A DNA stretch of 44,124 bases from a virus. The position numbers and the translations under genes were made by a program. The stretch covers positions 1-44,124 of the IMG/VR virus record IMGVR_UViG_3300030329_001638; one strand, written 5' to 3'. This document shows, one piece after another, positions 1-5,928 of the stretch (positions are counted from its first letter, which is position 1; every line of letters starts with the position of its first letter). The notes below the pieces were generated by a model that saw only the letters and a program-made list of their open reading frames with translations, was not told the origin of the DNA and did not search any database.

Positions 1-1
1 T

Positions 2-232
2 GCAGAGCAAAGCGCCAATGACTGCGTAACGAGTATTGAGGACGCTAAAAGAGAAATGGAAGATGTGCGCTCTGATTTAGACTCTATCTTGAGCCAAATT
101 GAGGAAGGTTCGGAACCTGTTGATTTAGACGCTATCAAAAAAGAAGTAACTGATGACATATTGGAGACAATCAAAGTCAAATTATGGGACAGTATTGACA
201 GTATGTTTAGGAGTGAATCTGATGACTCGTAA
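2..232 (+). CDS. Partial acidic coiled-coil-like protein, 5' end cut by the window
   Basis: The frame is open from base 2 to a TAA at 230-232 and gives 76 residues with no start, so the gene begins outside the window. It is acidic and predicted helical (heptad-like SDLDSILSQIEEG and AIKKEVTDDILETIK). Its stop overlaps the start of the next gene, the same junction seen at 42632 on the right end. However, the right-end gene in this position (42334-42642) is unrelated, so a different gene occupies the slot. Function unknown. Confidence 0.6.
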   Translation, partial: AEQSANDCVTSIEDAKREMEDVRSDLDSILSQIEEGSEPVDLDAIKKEVTDDILETIKVKLWDSIDSMFRSESDDS

Positions 233-380
233 ACACTTCAGATTGATAGCTGAGGTTATCAAAGAGAATGTTAAGGACAAATATACTAAAACTGTTCTTA
301 TTCATAATCTTTGTTGGATATTCAAACAGATAAACCCACGCTTTGACGCTAATCGCTTTCAAGAAGCGTGTAGTAATTAA
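222..380 (+). CDS. Small MTRKH-type phage protein (52 aa)
   Basis: The start ATG at 222 overlaps the upstream stop by 11 bases. The protein begins MTRKHFRLIAEVIKENV and ends NPRFDANRFQEACSN. It is the counterpart of 42632-42793, which begins MSRKHYREIAK and ends FKPEVFKEACGI. Proteins with this layout (M-x-RKH start, a hydrophobic middle, 'RF..ACG' end) are common in tailed-phage early regions but have no known function. An upstream start at 153 would overlap the preceding gene heavily and is not supported by the homologue. Confidence 0.75.
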   Translation: MTRKHFRLIAEVIKENVKDKYTKTVLIHNLCWIFKQINPRFDANRFQEACSN

Positions 381-404
381 TCAATAACCGAATAAATAGA
401 GAGT

Positions 405-426
405 GCAAAGGGTTAACTCCCTTTGC
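405..426 (+). other. Intergenic hairpin just before a ribosome site
   Basis: GCAAAGGG (405-412) pairs perfectly with CCCTTTGC (419-426) across a 6-base loop. GGAAAG, the likely ribosome site of the gene at 445, follows a few bases later. There is no U-run, so it does not look like a terminator. Similar hairpins precede ribosome sites at 7449, 42805 and 43062. Confidence 0.6.
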
Positions 427-444
427 CTCTCGGAAAGTAACCTT

Positions 445-741
445 ATGGTATTAACAGATACTCACTCTGGAACATTCATCTGCCTAGTTGAAGCAACCCC
501 TAAGGAGTTTATAAAGTCTTTAGATAATTATGGAGCATTAGAAGCATTAAGTGCTATATACCCCAAAGTTGATGAAATAGACTATCACAATGGATTTAGC
601 GTAGACTCAAGCCCTATTAGAAAATATAGTATGGGAGCAGTTCTAAACTGGTCTATAGTAATTTATGGCGACAATGGAATGGTTGAGATGACTTTGACTA
701 AATCTCCTGCGGTATGGTGTACAATGAAAGAAAAGATTTAA
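445..741 (+). CDS. Hypothetical protein (98 aa)
   Basis: ATG at 445 is chosen because GGAAAG lies about 8 bases upstream; an in-frame GTG at 403 would place the start inside the hairpin. The protein is mixed alpha/beta with no signal peptide, membrane segment or metal motif. It occupies the slot taken by a zinc-binding protein at 42842 on the right end but shows no similarity to it. It is the last substantial gene before the terminator at 835. Function unknown. Confidence 0.6.
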   Translation: MVLTDTHSGTFICLVEATPKEFIKSLDNYGALEALSAIYPKVDEIDYHNGFSVDSSPIRKYSMGAVLNWSIVIYGDNGMVEMTLTKSPAVWCTMKEKI

Positions 742-834
742 GGCAGGGCAAAGTGCTGAGCACCACTAAAAACTGCTCAAGATTTAAATAAAGGAGCTTA
801 AATGTATAATAAATAAGCAACATCAAAACCAAAA

Positions 835-864
835 CCCCCCATTAATTTGGGGGGTATTTTTTTT
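835..864 (+). terminator. Rho-independent terminator
   Basis: CCCCCC (835-840), an 8-base loop, GGGGGG (849-854) and a run of eight T (857-864). It closes the left gene block before the iterons. The equivalent terminator on the right end is at 43291-43321. Confidence 0.85.
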
Positions 865-888
865 GTCCAAAATTATTTTATATAATCA

Positions 889-1117
889 ATTCACGTACGT
901 AGTCGTAATTATTATTTTTAATATGCCATTCACGTACGTACTTTTTTTAAAAAATCATTCACGTAGGTATTATTATTATTTATTAAATAAAATTCACGTA
1001 GGTAATGATATTTTTAATATATAATTCACGTAAGTAGTATTATTTAGTATAATTCACGTAGGTAGGGGGTAAAATAGACGAAATAGTGCTATTTTATAGT
1101 ATTTATTCACGTAGGTA
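889..1117. repeat. Left iteron array, 7 copies of ATTCACGTANGTA
   Basis: Thirteen-base copies start at 889, 928, 957, 992, 1024, 1052 and 1105, all in the same orientation. Position 10 varies (C, C, G, G, A, G, G); the rest is constant. Start-to-start spacing is 39, 29, 35, 32, 28 and 53 bases, too irregular for CRISPR. The array is followed by an AT-rich stretch and a promoter, as in an iteron-type replication origin or a multi-site regulator region. A matching seven-copy array lies at 43348-43577. Confidence 0.85.
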
Positions 1118-1200
1118 CTAATATTAATAGTATTATCTTTTATATATTATATCTTATATAGTATATAATATTAATATATTAATATACTTTACTATATAAA
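1118..1200. other. AT-rich stretch after the iterons, candidate unwinding element
   Basis: Almost pure A/T (repeated TATATTA, TTAATATAT words) between the last iteron and the sequence AGGGTACTCAGTG. The right end has the same order, with AGGGTACACAGTA after its AT-rich stretch. The combination suggests a DNA-unwinding element of a replication origin. This is inference from layout only. Confidence 0.45.
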
Positions 1201-1257
1201 AGGGTACTCAGTGTAATTAACAAAAAAGCAATTATTTTAATCTTTTTTCAATTTTTA

Positions 1258-1287
1258 TGGAACTTTTATCTTATTTCTAAGTATATT
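1258..1287 (+). promoter_or_regulatory. Early promoter motif TGGAAC-N18-TATATT
   Basis: TGGAAC at 1258-1263, an 18-base spacer, then TATATT at 1282-1287, about 37 bases upstream of the gene at 1324. Shared with at least seven other intergenic sites in this window. The right-end counterpart is at 43697. Confidence 0.6.
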
Positions 1288-1323
1288 TGATTAGAAACAA
1301 TAACTAAAACAAGGAATAAAACA

Positions 1324-1461
1324 ATGAAATACGAATACAAAACAATACAAATAAACACTCTTAAAGGAATAAAACAAGCCGAGAAGCTACATAAATCTAA
1401 TGAGTGGAAACAAATTAACGTAGGATGGGAAACAATAACCTATGAAAGGAAAAACAAATAA
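1324..1461 (+). CDS. Hypothetical small protein (45 aa)
   Basis: ATG at 1324 follows AAGGAATAAAACA, a good ribosome site. The protein is basic and rich in Lys, Tyr and Trp, beginning MKYEYKTIQI. Its stop TAA (1459-1461) overlaps the next ATG at 1461. It is first in the operon after the 1258 promoter and is absent from the equivalent place on the right end. Function unknown. Confidence 0.6.
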   Translation: MKYEYKTIQINTLKGIKQAEKLHKSNEWKQINVGWETITYERKNK

Positions 1462-1631
1462 TGAAATATGTAAAAATAAAGAATCTTAATTATGACTATC
1501 AACACTACATTGAAGAAGAAAACCTATTTGGTATAGCTTTTTTTGGTCATAGTGGAACTAAAAAGCAAGTAAGTAAGTTAAATTATATATGGAAACAATT
1601 ATTAAGCCAATATAAAGGAATAAAAAAATGA
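1461..1631 (+). CDS. Hypothetical small protein (56 aa)
   Basis: Start overlaps the previous stop by one base, and the stop TGA (1629-1631) overlaps the next ATG (1628) as ATGA, so translation is probably coupled on both sides. The protein is basic and aromatic with no recognisable motif. Like its upstream partner it has no counterpart at 43726-43760, so the pair looks like an insertion or deletion between the two versions of this locus. Confidence 0.6.
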   Translation: MKYVKIKNLNYDYQHYIEEENLFGIAFFGHSGTKKQVSKLNYIWKQLLSQYKGIKK

Positions 1632-1936
1632 AACAATCAGTAAATGAATACGATTTTATAGATGCTTTTAGAAACTATTTTGGAGGGCAATATAAGACTA
1701 ATTTTTCATACGAAGGTTTGAAAGCCTTGTTTGAGTGGTTTGAAGAATTTGAAAATGATACTGGTGAAGAAATGGAACTGGATGTTATAGCAATTTGTTG
1801 TGATTTTAGCGAATATGAAAGCCTAAAGGAATATAATAATGATTATGGTAAGGAATACGAAGAAATAGACGAAATTGCAGACGATACGACACTAATTAAA
1901 ATTGACGATGAACGATTTATTATACAACAATATTAA
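1628..1936 (+). CDS. Acidic conserved phage/plasmid protein (102 aa), left copy
   Basis: Strongly acidic, containing FSYEGLKALFEWFEEFE, GEEMELDVIAICCDF and the C-terminal IDDERFIIQQY. Proteins of this type are widespread in phages and mobile elements without an assigned function. The acidity would be compatible with a DNA-mimic or anti-host role, but nothing shows that. The right-end copy (43760-44056, 98 aa) is roughly 70% identical by eye. The two genes become base-for-base identical only from 1907/44027 onward. ATGA overlap with the upstream gene. Confidence 0.8.
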   Translation: MKQSVNEYDFIDAFRNYFGGQYKTNFSYEGLKALFEWFEEFENDTGEEMELDVIAICCDFSEYESLKEYNNDYGKEYEEIDEIADDTTLIKIDDERFIIQQY

Positions 1937-2004
1937 AAAAGGATAAATAAAAATGAAATATAATATAGTACAATCAATACCAACTTGGTTACCAATTTAT
2001 AGTG
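1907..2004. repeat. 98-bp exact repeat, identical to 44027-44124
   Basis: Every base from 1907 to 2004 matches 44027-44124, which is the end of the window. It spans the last codons of the acidic gene, the ribosome site AAAAAAGGATAAATAAAA and the first codons of the next gene. The base before differs (C at 1906, T at 44026), and upstream similarity falls sharply. This is how a contig closes on itself at an internal point, giving a 42,120-bp circle. Confidence 0.9.
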
Positions 2005-2558
2005 GTAACTATGGAACTATTTGGGAAGATGCACCAAATGAGGAACGTGAAATAGATTGGATAAATGAACAAAGGGCAGAAAAAAATCTAAATCCGATTG
2101 AATTTGATGACATAGAATTTAATTATGCTGATTTTTATAATGATTTAGCAGAATTAATTACTGATGAAATAGAAGGTGAATTAAAAGAATTCGTCTATTC
2201 AATTAAGTTTAATAAACTTAAAAGCCCTCGAGAATATAACTTCGCAAATGATTCAATACATTGTGAAATAAGACCAAAAATAAAAGCTATTAGAGAATAT
2301 ATAGAATCAAACTTTGATAAATGGAGTAAGTATTTAGAAGATAATTATACATCTTATGATGGTTTTATTTCCCACCATAGCAATTCAAGTGAATCAGATG
2401 AATGGCAGATTAATAAAGCTTGTAAGGATGGGCATAAATTGGGTGCAATTCTCAATTTTATTGGACTGAACGAAGGTATAGATGAGTGGGATATTTATGA
2501 TAATGTTATAGGTAATATCTCAATAGAAATAAAAAACTATAATAAATTAATAAAATAA
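1953..2558 (+). CDS. Conserved hypothetical protein (201 aa)
   Basis: Preceded by AAAAAAGGATAAATAAAA, a clear ribosome site. The protein begins MKYNIVQSIPTWLPIYSGNY and contains SPREYNFANDSI and TSYDGFISHHSN. I recall this pattern from hypothetical proteins of phages and mobile elements, without a function. It is acidic with no membrane segment. It sits directly after the acidic 102-aa gene and probably shares its transcript from 1258. Its first 52 bases recur at 44073-44124. Confidence 0.75.
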   Translation: MKYNIVQSIPTWLPIYSGNYGTIWEDAPNEEREIDWINEQRAEKNLNPIEFDDIEFNYADFYNDLAELITDEIEGELKEFVYSIKFNKLKSPREYNFANDSIHCEIRPKIKAIREYIESNFDKWSKYLEDNYTSYDGFISHHSNSSESDEWQINKACKDGHKLGAILNFIGLNEGIDEWDIYDNVIGNISIEIKNYNKLIK

Positions 2559-2560
2559 AT

Positions 2561-2590
2561 GGGAACTTTAAAAGAATTGATACGTATAAA
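2561..2590 (+). promoter_or_regulatory. Early promoter motif GGGAAC-N18-TATAAA
   Basis: GGGAAC at 2561-2566, an 18-base spacer ending in ACG, TATAAA at 2585-2590. It lies immediately after the stop at 2558 and 25 bases before the next ATG. Confidence 0.6.
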
Positions 2591-2614
2591 TAACAAAAGA
2601 AAGGATAAATAAAA

Positions 2615-2815
2615 ATGTATAAAGAATATGTTAAGTATAACAAAGAAAAGGAACAAGAATTGGGGATTAATGTGGGTTTTAGAGTTTGTGGTGTATCTAA
2701 TTGTTGCGAAAGTGCTATTGGATATATGAGATACGAAGTAAAACATCCACTACATGGACATGGAGTTGAGTGCATAAGACTCTCAAAAAGATGTAAAAAA
2801 CATTTTAAAAAATAA
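2615..2815 (+). CDS. Small Cys/His-containing protein (66 aa)
   Basis: ATG at 2615 after AAAGGATAAATAAAA. Contains five Cys (VCGVSNCCES, VECIRL, RCKKHF) and a HPLHGHG segment, so metal binding is plausible, but the spacing is not a classical zinc ribbon. Basic C-terminus. It stands alone between two promoter motifs (2561 and 2818). Function unknown. Confidence 0.6.
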   Translation: MYKEYVKYNKEKEQELGINVGFRVCGVSNCCESAIGYMRYEVKHPLHGHGVECIRLSKRCKKHFKK

Positions 2816-2817
2816 AT

Positions 2818-2847
2818 GGGAACTAATTTAAAAATAACCAGTTAAAT
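2818..2847 (+). promoter_or_regulatory. Early promoter motif GGGAAC-N18-TTAAAT
   Basis: GGGAAC at 2818-2823 and TTAAAT at 2842-2847, with exactly 18 bases between, just upstream of the deformylase gene. The -10 part is weaker than at other sites. Confidence 0.45.
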
Positions 2848-2866
2848 AATAAAAAAAGGTAAAATA

Positions 2867-3316
2867 ATGATTGGTATAATAAACGCTAATTCTCCAAGTG
2901 GTAAGATACTGAAACAGAAATCTAAACAGATTACAGAAAAGAACCATAAAGAGATAACCAAACAATTTATGAAAAAAACACTACCATTAGTAGTTGGAAA
3001 TAGATGTCAAGGAGTAGCAGGGAATCAAGTTGGAATAGATGAAAGTATATTTACTGCTAGACTAGGTAATATGTGGGTAACTTGCTTAAATCCTAAAATA
3101 ATTGATAAGGGGGGTAAAATCATACAGAACTTGGAAGGGTGTCTATCAGTATCGGCTAAACGTATAAAAGTGCCGAGAAACACCCAAATAACGCTTAATT
3201 TCCATAAAGTAGGGAACTTCCAACCCCAAACTAGAGTATTATATGGAAATGATGCATTAGTGGTACAACACGAAGTAGACCACTTAGATGGAAAACTAAT
3301 AACAGACTATAAATAA
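2867..3316 (+). CDS. def: Peptide deformylase
   Basis: Removes the formyl group from the N-terminal methionine of new proteins. All three family motifs are present: GVAGNQVG (residues 49-56; the usual second Ala is Gly), EGCLS (90-94, metal-ligand Cys92) and HEVDH (135-139, two His ligands and the catalytic Glu136). At 149 residues it lacks the C-terminal helix of cellular enzymes, as known phage deformylases do. ATG at 2867 follows AAAAAAGGTAAAATA. It is transcribed with small unknown genes. Phage versions are thought to keep host translation products maturing during infection. Confidence 0.93.
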   Translation: MIGIINANSPSGKILKQKSKQITEKNHKEITKQFMKKTLPLVVGNRCQGVAGNQVGIDESIFTARLGNMWVTCLNPKIIDKGGKIIQNLEGCLSVSAKRIKVPRNTQITLNFHKVGNFQPQTRVLYGNDALVVQHEVDHLDGKLITDYK

Positions 3317-3323
3317 AGGATAA
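3293..3323. repeat. 31-bp imperfect direct repeat, copy 1 (copy 2 at 3592-3622)
   Basis: The end of the deformylase gene, its stop and the following GGATAA are repeated with three mismatches at 3592-3622, the end of the next gene. Both proteins therefore end in KLITDYK. This looks like a local duplication or recombination between gene ends. Confidence 0.75.
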
Positions 3324-3327
3324 AAGA

Positions 3328-3615
3328 ATGAAAATAAAAATAGTAAGGACTTGTACCCAAGAAACGTATGTAGATGAAAATAAATTGATAAGCTACATTA
3401 AAGATTGGCACAAGAATTGCGAACAAAGTAGGGTGTCGGACTGTGAGATAAGTGATGCCATAAATAACAACGTACCAAACGAAGAATTAATAGATGTGTT
3501 TTTAGATGTAGATGTAGATGGTGTTGATGCTTTTATAGAAAGCGAATGTAAGATAGATTGGAGTGAACTTCCTAACTCATCAGAAAGCACCAAACTAATA
3601 ACCGATTATAAATAA
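3328..3615 (+). CDS. Hypothetical acidic protein (95 aa)
   Basis: ATG at 3328 follows AAAGGATAAAAGA. It begins MKIKIVRTCTQETYVDENKL and has a very acidic middle (FLDVDVDGVDAF). Its last seven residues, KLITDYK, are the same as those of the upstream deformylase because of a 31-bp repeat, so the two genes share a 3' end but not a body. The stop overlaps the next start by one base. Function unknown. Confidence 0.65.
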   Translation: MKIKIVRTCTQETYVDENKLISYIKDWHKNCEQSRVSDCEISDAINNNVPNEELIDVFLDVDVDGVDAFIESECKIDWSELPNSSESTKLITDYK

Positions 3616-3821
3616 TGGATAAGGTAAAAATACCACAAAAAGGCTCTTTTCGTTATGCTGATGGGATTACTTCAAAATTAAAACCCTTAAAGATAGGCGA
3701 ATATGTTGAAGTGCCCCATAGTAAAGCAAAAAGTAGTTATAATTGTGCAAATCAGATGGGGATAAAAATTTGCACAAGAAAAATTAGTGAAATGCACACA
3801 AGAGTTTACAGGATAAAATAA
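3615..3821 (+). CDS. Small basic protein (68 aa)
   Basis: ATG at 3615 overlaps the previous stop (TAATG), and GGATAA just downstream belongs to the repeat described at 3293. The pattern KGSFRY...KLKPLKIGEYVEVP...TRKISEMHTRVYRIK resembles a common small phage protein whose C-terminal 'tRk...g..V.RI' may bind nucleic acid. That role is a guess from composition. Confidence 0.65.
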   Translation: MDKVKIPQKGSFRYADGITSKLKPLKIGEYVEVPHSKAKSSYNCANQMGIKICTRKISEMHTRVYRIK

Positions 3822-3835
3822 TAATTAAATTAAAT

Positions 3836-3865
3836 TGGAACCAAATCAGATTTGATTTGTTAGTA
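3836..3865 (+). promoter_or_regulatory. Promoter-like motif TGGAAC-N18-TTAGTA
   Basis: TGGAAC at 3836-3841 with TTAGTA 18 bases on. The sequence TGGAACCAAATCA and the downstream TAGTAGTATGAA are shared with the site at 8441, so these two form a subclass. Confidence 0.45.
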
Positions 3866-3896
3866 GTAGTATGAACAACAAAAAAGGAACAAGAAA

Positions 3897-4235
3897 ATGA
3901 AACACACAAAAGGACAATGGGAAGTCAGTAAAACCGGAGCATCCGTCAATATAAAAAGTGGCGATGTGTGGATTGCTGGAATCCATAATCAAGACACAAT
4001 GACTGAAGGTAAATCAATTGTGGATAAGGATTGCTATGATACTTCAGAAACGGAGGCCAATGCAAACCTAATTGCATCCGCACCGGATATGCTAAAAGCC
4101 CTCAATGATATAATGTGTTATTTCTCAGAATATGAGGAGGATTATAATGAGAAATTAGAGTGCTTTGAATACGCAAGAAAAGTCATTTCCAAAGCGGACT
4201 CGTCGCATTCGCAATTAGAAAGTGAGGTGGCGTGA
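3897..4235 (+). CDS. Conserved phage protein of the 'HTKGQWE...ANANLIASAPDML' type (112 aa)
   Basis: The N-terminus (HTKGQWEV), the central EANANLIASAPDMLKAL and the overall size match a very common family of phage early proteins of unknown function. ATG at 3897 follows AAAAAAGGAACAAGAAA. Its last codons (ESEVA) lie in the first AGTGAGGTGG junction, and the stop TGA overlaps the next ATG by one base. First gene of the junction-motif operon. Confidence 0.75.
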   Translation: MKHTKGQWEVSKTGASVNIKSGDVWIAGIHNQDTMTEGKSIVDKDCYDTSETEANANLIASAPDMLKALNDIMCYFSEYEEDYNEKLECFEYARKVISKADSSHSQLESEVA

Positions 4236-4411
4236 TGGTCGTACGTGGTGCAAAATATCAAGACAAAGAAACAGGAGCGATTAAGAATTACCAAGAAATA
4301 GCATCGGAATTAATCGCAATGCAACAATGTTGCTCGGAATTTGACGACTACGATGTTGAAGATGTCATTGAAGAATATTATAGTGAGATAGAAGCAAGTG
4401 AGGTGGAATGA
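4235..4411 (+). CDS. Small acidic protein (58 aa)
   Basis: ATG at 4235 overlaps the previous stop as TGATG, with GAGG 7 bases upstream. Begins MVVRGAKYQDKETGAIKNYQ and is acidic toward the end (FDDYDVEDVIEEYY). Ends in SEVE, encoded by the next junction repeat. Too short for a listed family. Function unknown. Confidence 0.65.
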   Translation: MVVRGAKYQDKETGAIKNYQEIASELIAMQQCCSEFDDYDVEDVIEEYYSEIEASEVE

Positions 4412-4593
4412 TGAAGAAATATACATTTTTAGTGCCTTGCTCATTTGAATATGAGATTGAGGCGAAAACAGAAGAACAGGCTAGGAAGATTTTAGCAGAA
4501 CAGGGTGGTATTGATATACAGGGAGAGCCTTTATTCTCAGATGATGCTTATAGCGAAGAGGCAGAGTTGTTTGAAGAAAGTGAGGTGGGGTGA
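4411..4593 (+). CDS. Small acidic protein (60 aa)
   Basis: ATG at 4411 rather than 4408 is chosen because it keeps the same 7-base gap from GAGG and the same TGATG overlap as its neighbours. Begins MKKYTFLVPCSFEYEIEAKT with an EEQARKILAEQ helix. This layout resembles small phage proteins with a beta-hairpin plus helix. The next protein, MKTYTFCHRYTSCVFY, has a similar start and a matching helix, so the two may be distant paralogues. Ends EESEVG. Confidence 0.65.
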   Translation: MKKYTFLVPCSFEYEIEAKTEEQARKILAEQGGIDIQGEPLFSDDAYSEEAELFEESEVG

Positions 4594-4736
4594 TGAAAAC
4601 ATACACATTTTGCCATAGATATACGAGTTGTGTTTTTTATTGTAGTGCTGATTGCGAGAAAAACGCTTGGGAGATTTTAACCGAAAATGTAAAGGAAACA
4701 GGTGGGTGGAGATTAGAGGAAAGTGAGGCGGGGTGA
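4593..4736 (+). CDS. Small Cys-containing protein (47 aa)
   Basis: TGATG overlap with the gene before and after. Sequence pattern MKTYTF...SADCEKNAWEIL...ESEAG parallels the upstream 60-aa protein (MKKYTF...EEQARKIL...ESEVG), which suggests tandem duplication followed by divergence. Three Cys in CVFYCSADC could bind metal but are not a standard motif. Confidence 0.6.
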   Translation: MKTYTFCHRYTSCVFYCSADCEKNAWEILTENVKETGGWRLEESEAG

Positions 4737-4891
4737 TGGAGTGTTATGAATGTGATAATAAAGGGTATTTAGAGGCCGTATTAAACACTAAAGATAATGT
4801 TGTTGAAACCCAAAGATGTGATAATTGCCAAGTGTTTGATACTGATGAAGATGCAAAAAAACATCAAGAAAGTGAGGTAGTTGATGGGTAG
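4736..4891 (+). CDS. Small zinc-ribbon protein (51 aa)
   Basis: Two CxxC pairs, CYEC at residues 3-6 and CDNC at 28-31, form a likely zinc ribbon. ATG at 4736 overlaps the upstream stop by one base. Its 3' end carries the fifth junction repeat, and the stop TAG (4889-4891) lies past the next start at 4884, an 8-base overlap. One of several tiny zinc-ribbon proteins in this phage. Function unknown. Confidence 0.65.
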   Translation: MECYECDNKGYLEAVLNTKDNVVETQRCDNCQVFDTDEDAKKHQESEVVDG

Positions 4892-5201
4892 TTTCAAAAA
4901 AAGACTAATAGAGGAAGAAGAAATGGGTATCTTTCAAGATGAGCAGATAGAAGAAGAAGATAAACTTTCAGATGAAGAAGAAAAGAAACTTAAAAAAAGG
5001 TTGCGAGATATTGAGATAGAACAAAGACACGCTTGGGGATTACACAGGATTAGTGGTGGTTTTGTGAGTGCAGATTATGATTATGTAGATGATGATAAAA
5101 TATATATTACACTCACAGATGGTATTCAAAGTGATTGTCAGAATACAACTAACGTAGCCCATTGTTCTTTATGGAGAGATAGTTTAGAGTGGACAGATTA
5201 A
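4884..5201 (+). CDS. Hypothetical acidic protein (105 aa)
   Basis: ATG at 4884 is used; a TTG three bases upstream would also work. Residues 8-45 are a highly charged Glu/Lys helix (RLIEEEEMGIF, LSDEEEKKLKKRL). The C-terminal half (HRISGGFVSADYDYVDDDKIYITL) looks like a small beta domain. No recognised family. Confidence 0.65.
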   Translation: MGSFKKRLIEEEEMGIFQDEQIEEEDKLSDEEEKKLKKRLRDIEIEQRHAWGLHRISGGFVSADYDYVDDDKIYITLTDGIQSDCQNTTNVAHCSLWRDSLEWTD

Positions 5202-5234
5202 CCAATATATTAACTAAAGAAAGCGAGGTAGTTG

Positions 5235-5345
5235 ATGACAATCAGTAAGGCTATAATAGATAAAGTTAAAAAAACTAAAAAGAAGTACATCAAAAGAAAA
5301 TTCCCACGAAAGGGAGTTGATTGGAATAAAATAAAGGAGAAATAA
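5235..5345 (+). CDS. Tiny lysine-rich protein (36 aa)
   Basis: ATG at 5235 follows the sixth junction repeat (AGCGAGGTAG, GAGG about 7 bases upstream). The protein is very basic (KVKKTKKKYIKRKFPRKG), and its stop TAA abuts the next ATG at 5346. Nucleic-acid binding would fit the charge but is unproven. The conserved ribosome site is the main reason to accept it. Confidence 0.5.
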   Translation: MTISKAIIDKVKKTKKKYIKRKFPRKGVDWNKIKEK

Positions 5346-5624
5346 ATGCGAAAATATAATATGGTATTAAAGCACGTTCCCAATATTGATATAGCTTATC
5401 GTGGTGGGTATTGGGGAGTGGTTGAAGATGATAAAGACGTGGTGGTAAAGGCAGATAAACTATCCATAATGCGAGATAAGTTTATTGACTGGCGAGAAAG
5501 GAACGAATTGGGTGGTGGAAATGTTCCCTCTGTGGAAGTATTTGACAGTAACGACAAAAATATTGGTAGGTTCAGTTACAATGGTAGGTTTTGGAGAACA
5601 AGTTACAGGAAAGAGGTGGAGTGA
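5346..5624 (+). CDS. Hypothetical protein (92 aa)
   Basis: ATG at 5346 after AAAGGAGAAATAA. Mixed charge, with GGYWGVVEDDKDVVVKADKL suggesting a beta-hairpin and a final basic segment. Stop TGA overlaps the next ATG as TGATG after GAGGTGGAG, so it continues the coupled style of the preceding junctions. Function unknown. Confidence 0.65.
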   Translation: MRKYNMVLKHVPNIDIAYRGGYWGVVEDDKDVVVKADKLSIMRDKFIDWRERNELGGGNVPSVEVFDSNDKNIGRFSYNGRFWRTSYRKEVE

Positions 5625-5824
5625 TGACTTTTTTATCCAAAGAACAACAGAAATTTCTCGAAGATAACGGTTGGGATTTAATTGATAGTAAAGATGGTGC
5701 CATTTGGGCAGGTTGGGATTGGGATTCAAAAGAACACCCTTTACGTACTATCGGTAGGCAAACGGAACTTGAAGATAGTAGAGGGTATGACTTTTTAATA
5801 ATCGGCAAGAAAAAGGTGAAGTGA
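5624..5824 (+). CDS. Hypothetical protein (66 aa)
   Basis: ATG at 5624 overlaps the upstream stop and has GAGG 8 bases before it; a start at 5591 would lie inside the previous gene. Trp-rich (NGWDL, AIWAGWDWDS). Stop overlaps the next ATG at 5824. Function unknown. Confidence 0.6.
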   Translation: MTFLSKEQQKFLEDNGWDLIDSKDGAIWAGWDWDSKEHPLRTIGRQTELEDSRGYDFLIIGKKKVK

Positions 5825-5928
5825 TGGATGTCTGTATGAATCATCTAATTGGCCTAATCATTATTTTTATCGTAACGCTTTTAGCATTAGTGATAAGTAT
5901 AAACAATAGGGAAAAAGAAGATGACTAA
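5824..5928 (+). CDS. Tiny single-pass membrane protein (34 aa)
   Basis: ATG at 5824 overlaps the previous stop as TGATG after AAGGTGAAG. Residues 7-26 (HLIGLIIIFIVTLLALVISI) form one strong membrane helix, followed by a short charged tail NNREKEDD. Its last codons overlap the next gene at 5921. Early, very short phage membrane proteins often target host membrane processes, but no target is visible. Confidence 0.6.
   Translation: MDVCMNHLIGLIIIFIVTLLALVISINNREKEDD

Larger units (their letters stand above)
4221..5231 (+). repeat. Six dispersed AGTGAGGTGG gene-junction repeats
   Basis: Near-identical decamers occur at 4221-4230, 4397-4406, 4579-4588, 4722-4731 (AGTGAGGCGG), 4871-4880 (AGTGAGGTAG) and 5222-5231 (AGCGAGGTAG). 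The GAGG core lies about 7-9 bases before each start, usually with a TGATG stop/start overlap. The first five are also the last codons of the upstream genes, giving tails such as ESEV, SEVE and ESEVG. The sequence serves as ribosome site and gene end together. Confidence 0.8.

Noticed and set aside
889-1117. CRISPR array
   Set aside because: Repeats are 13 bases, spacing is irregular, the intervening DNA is AT-rich filler and no cas operon is present.
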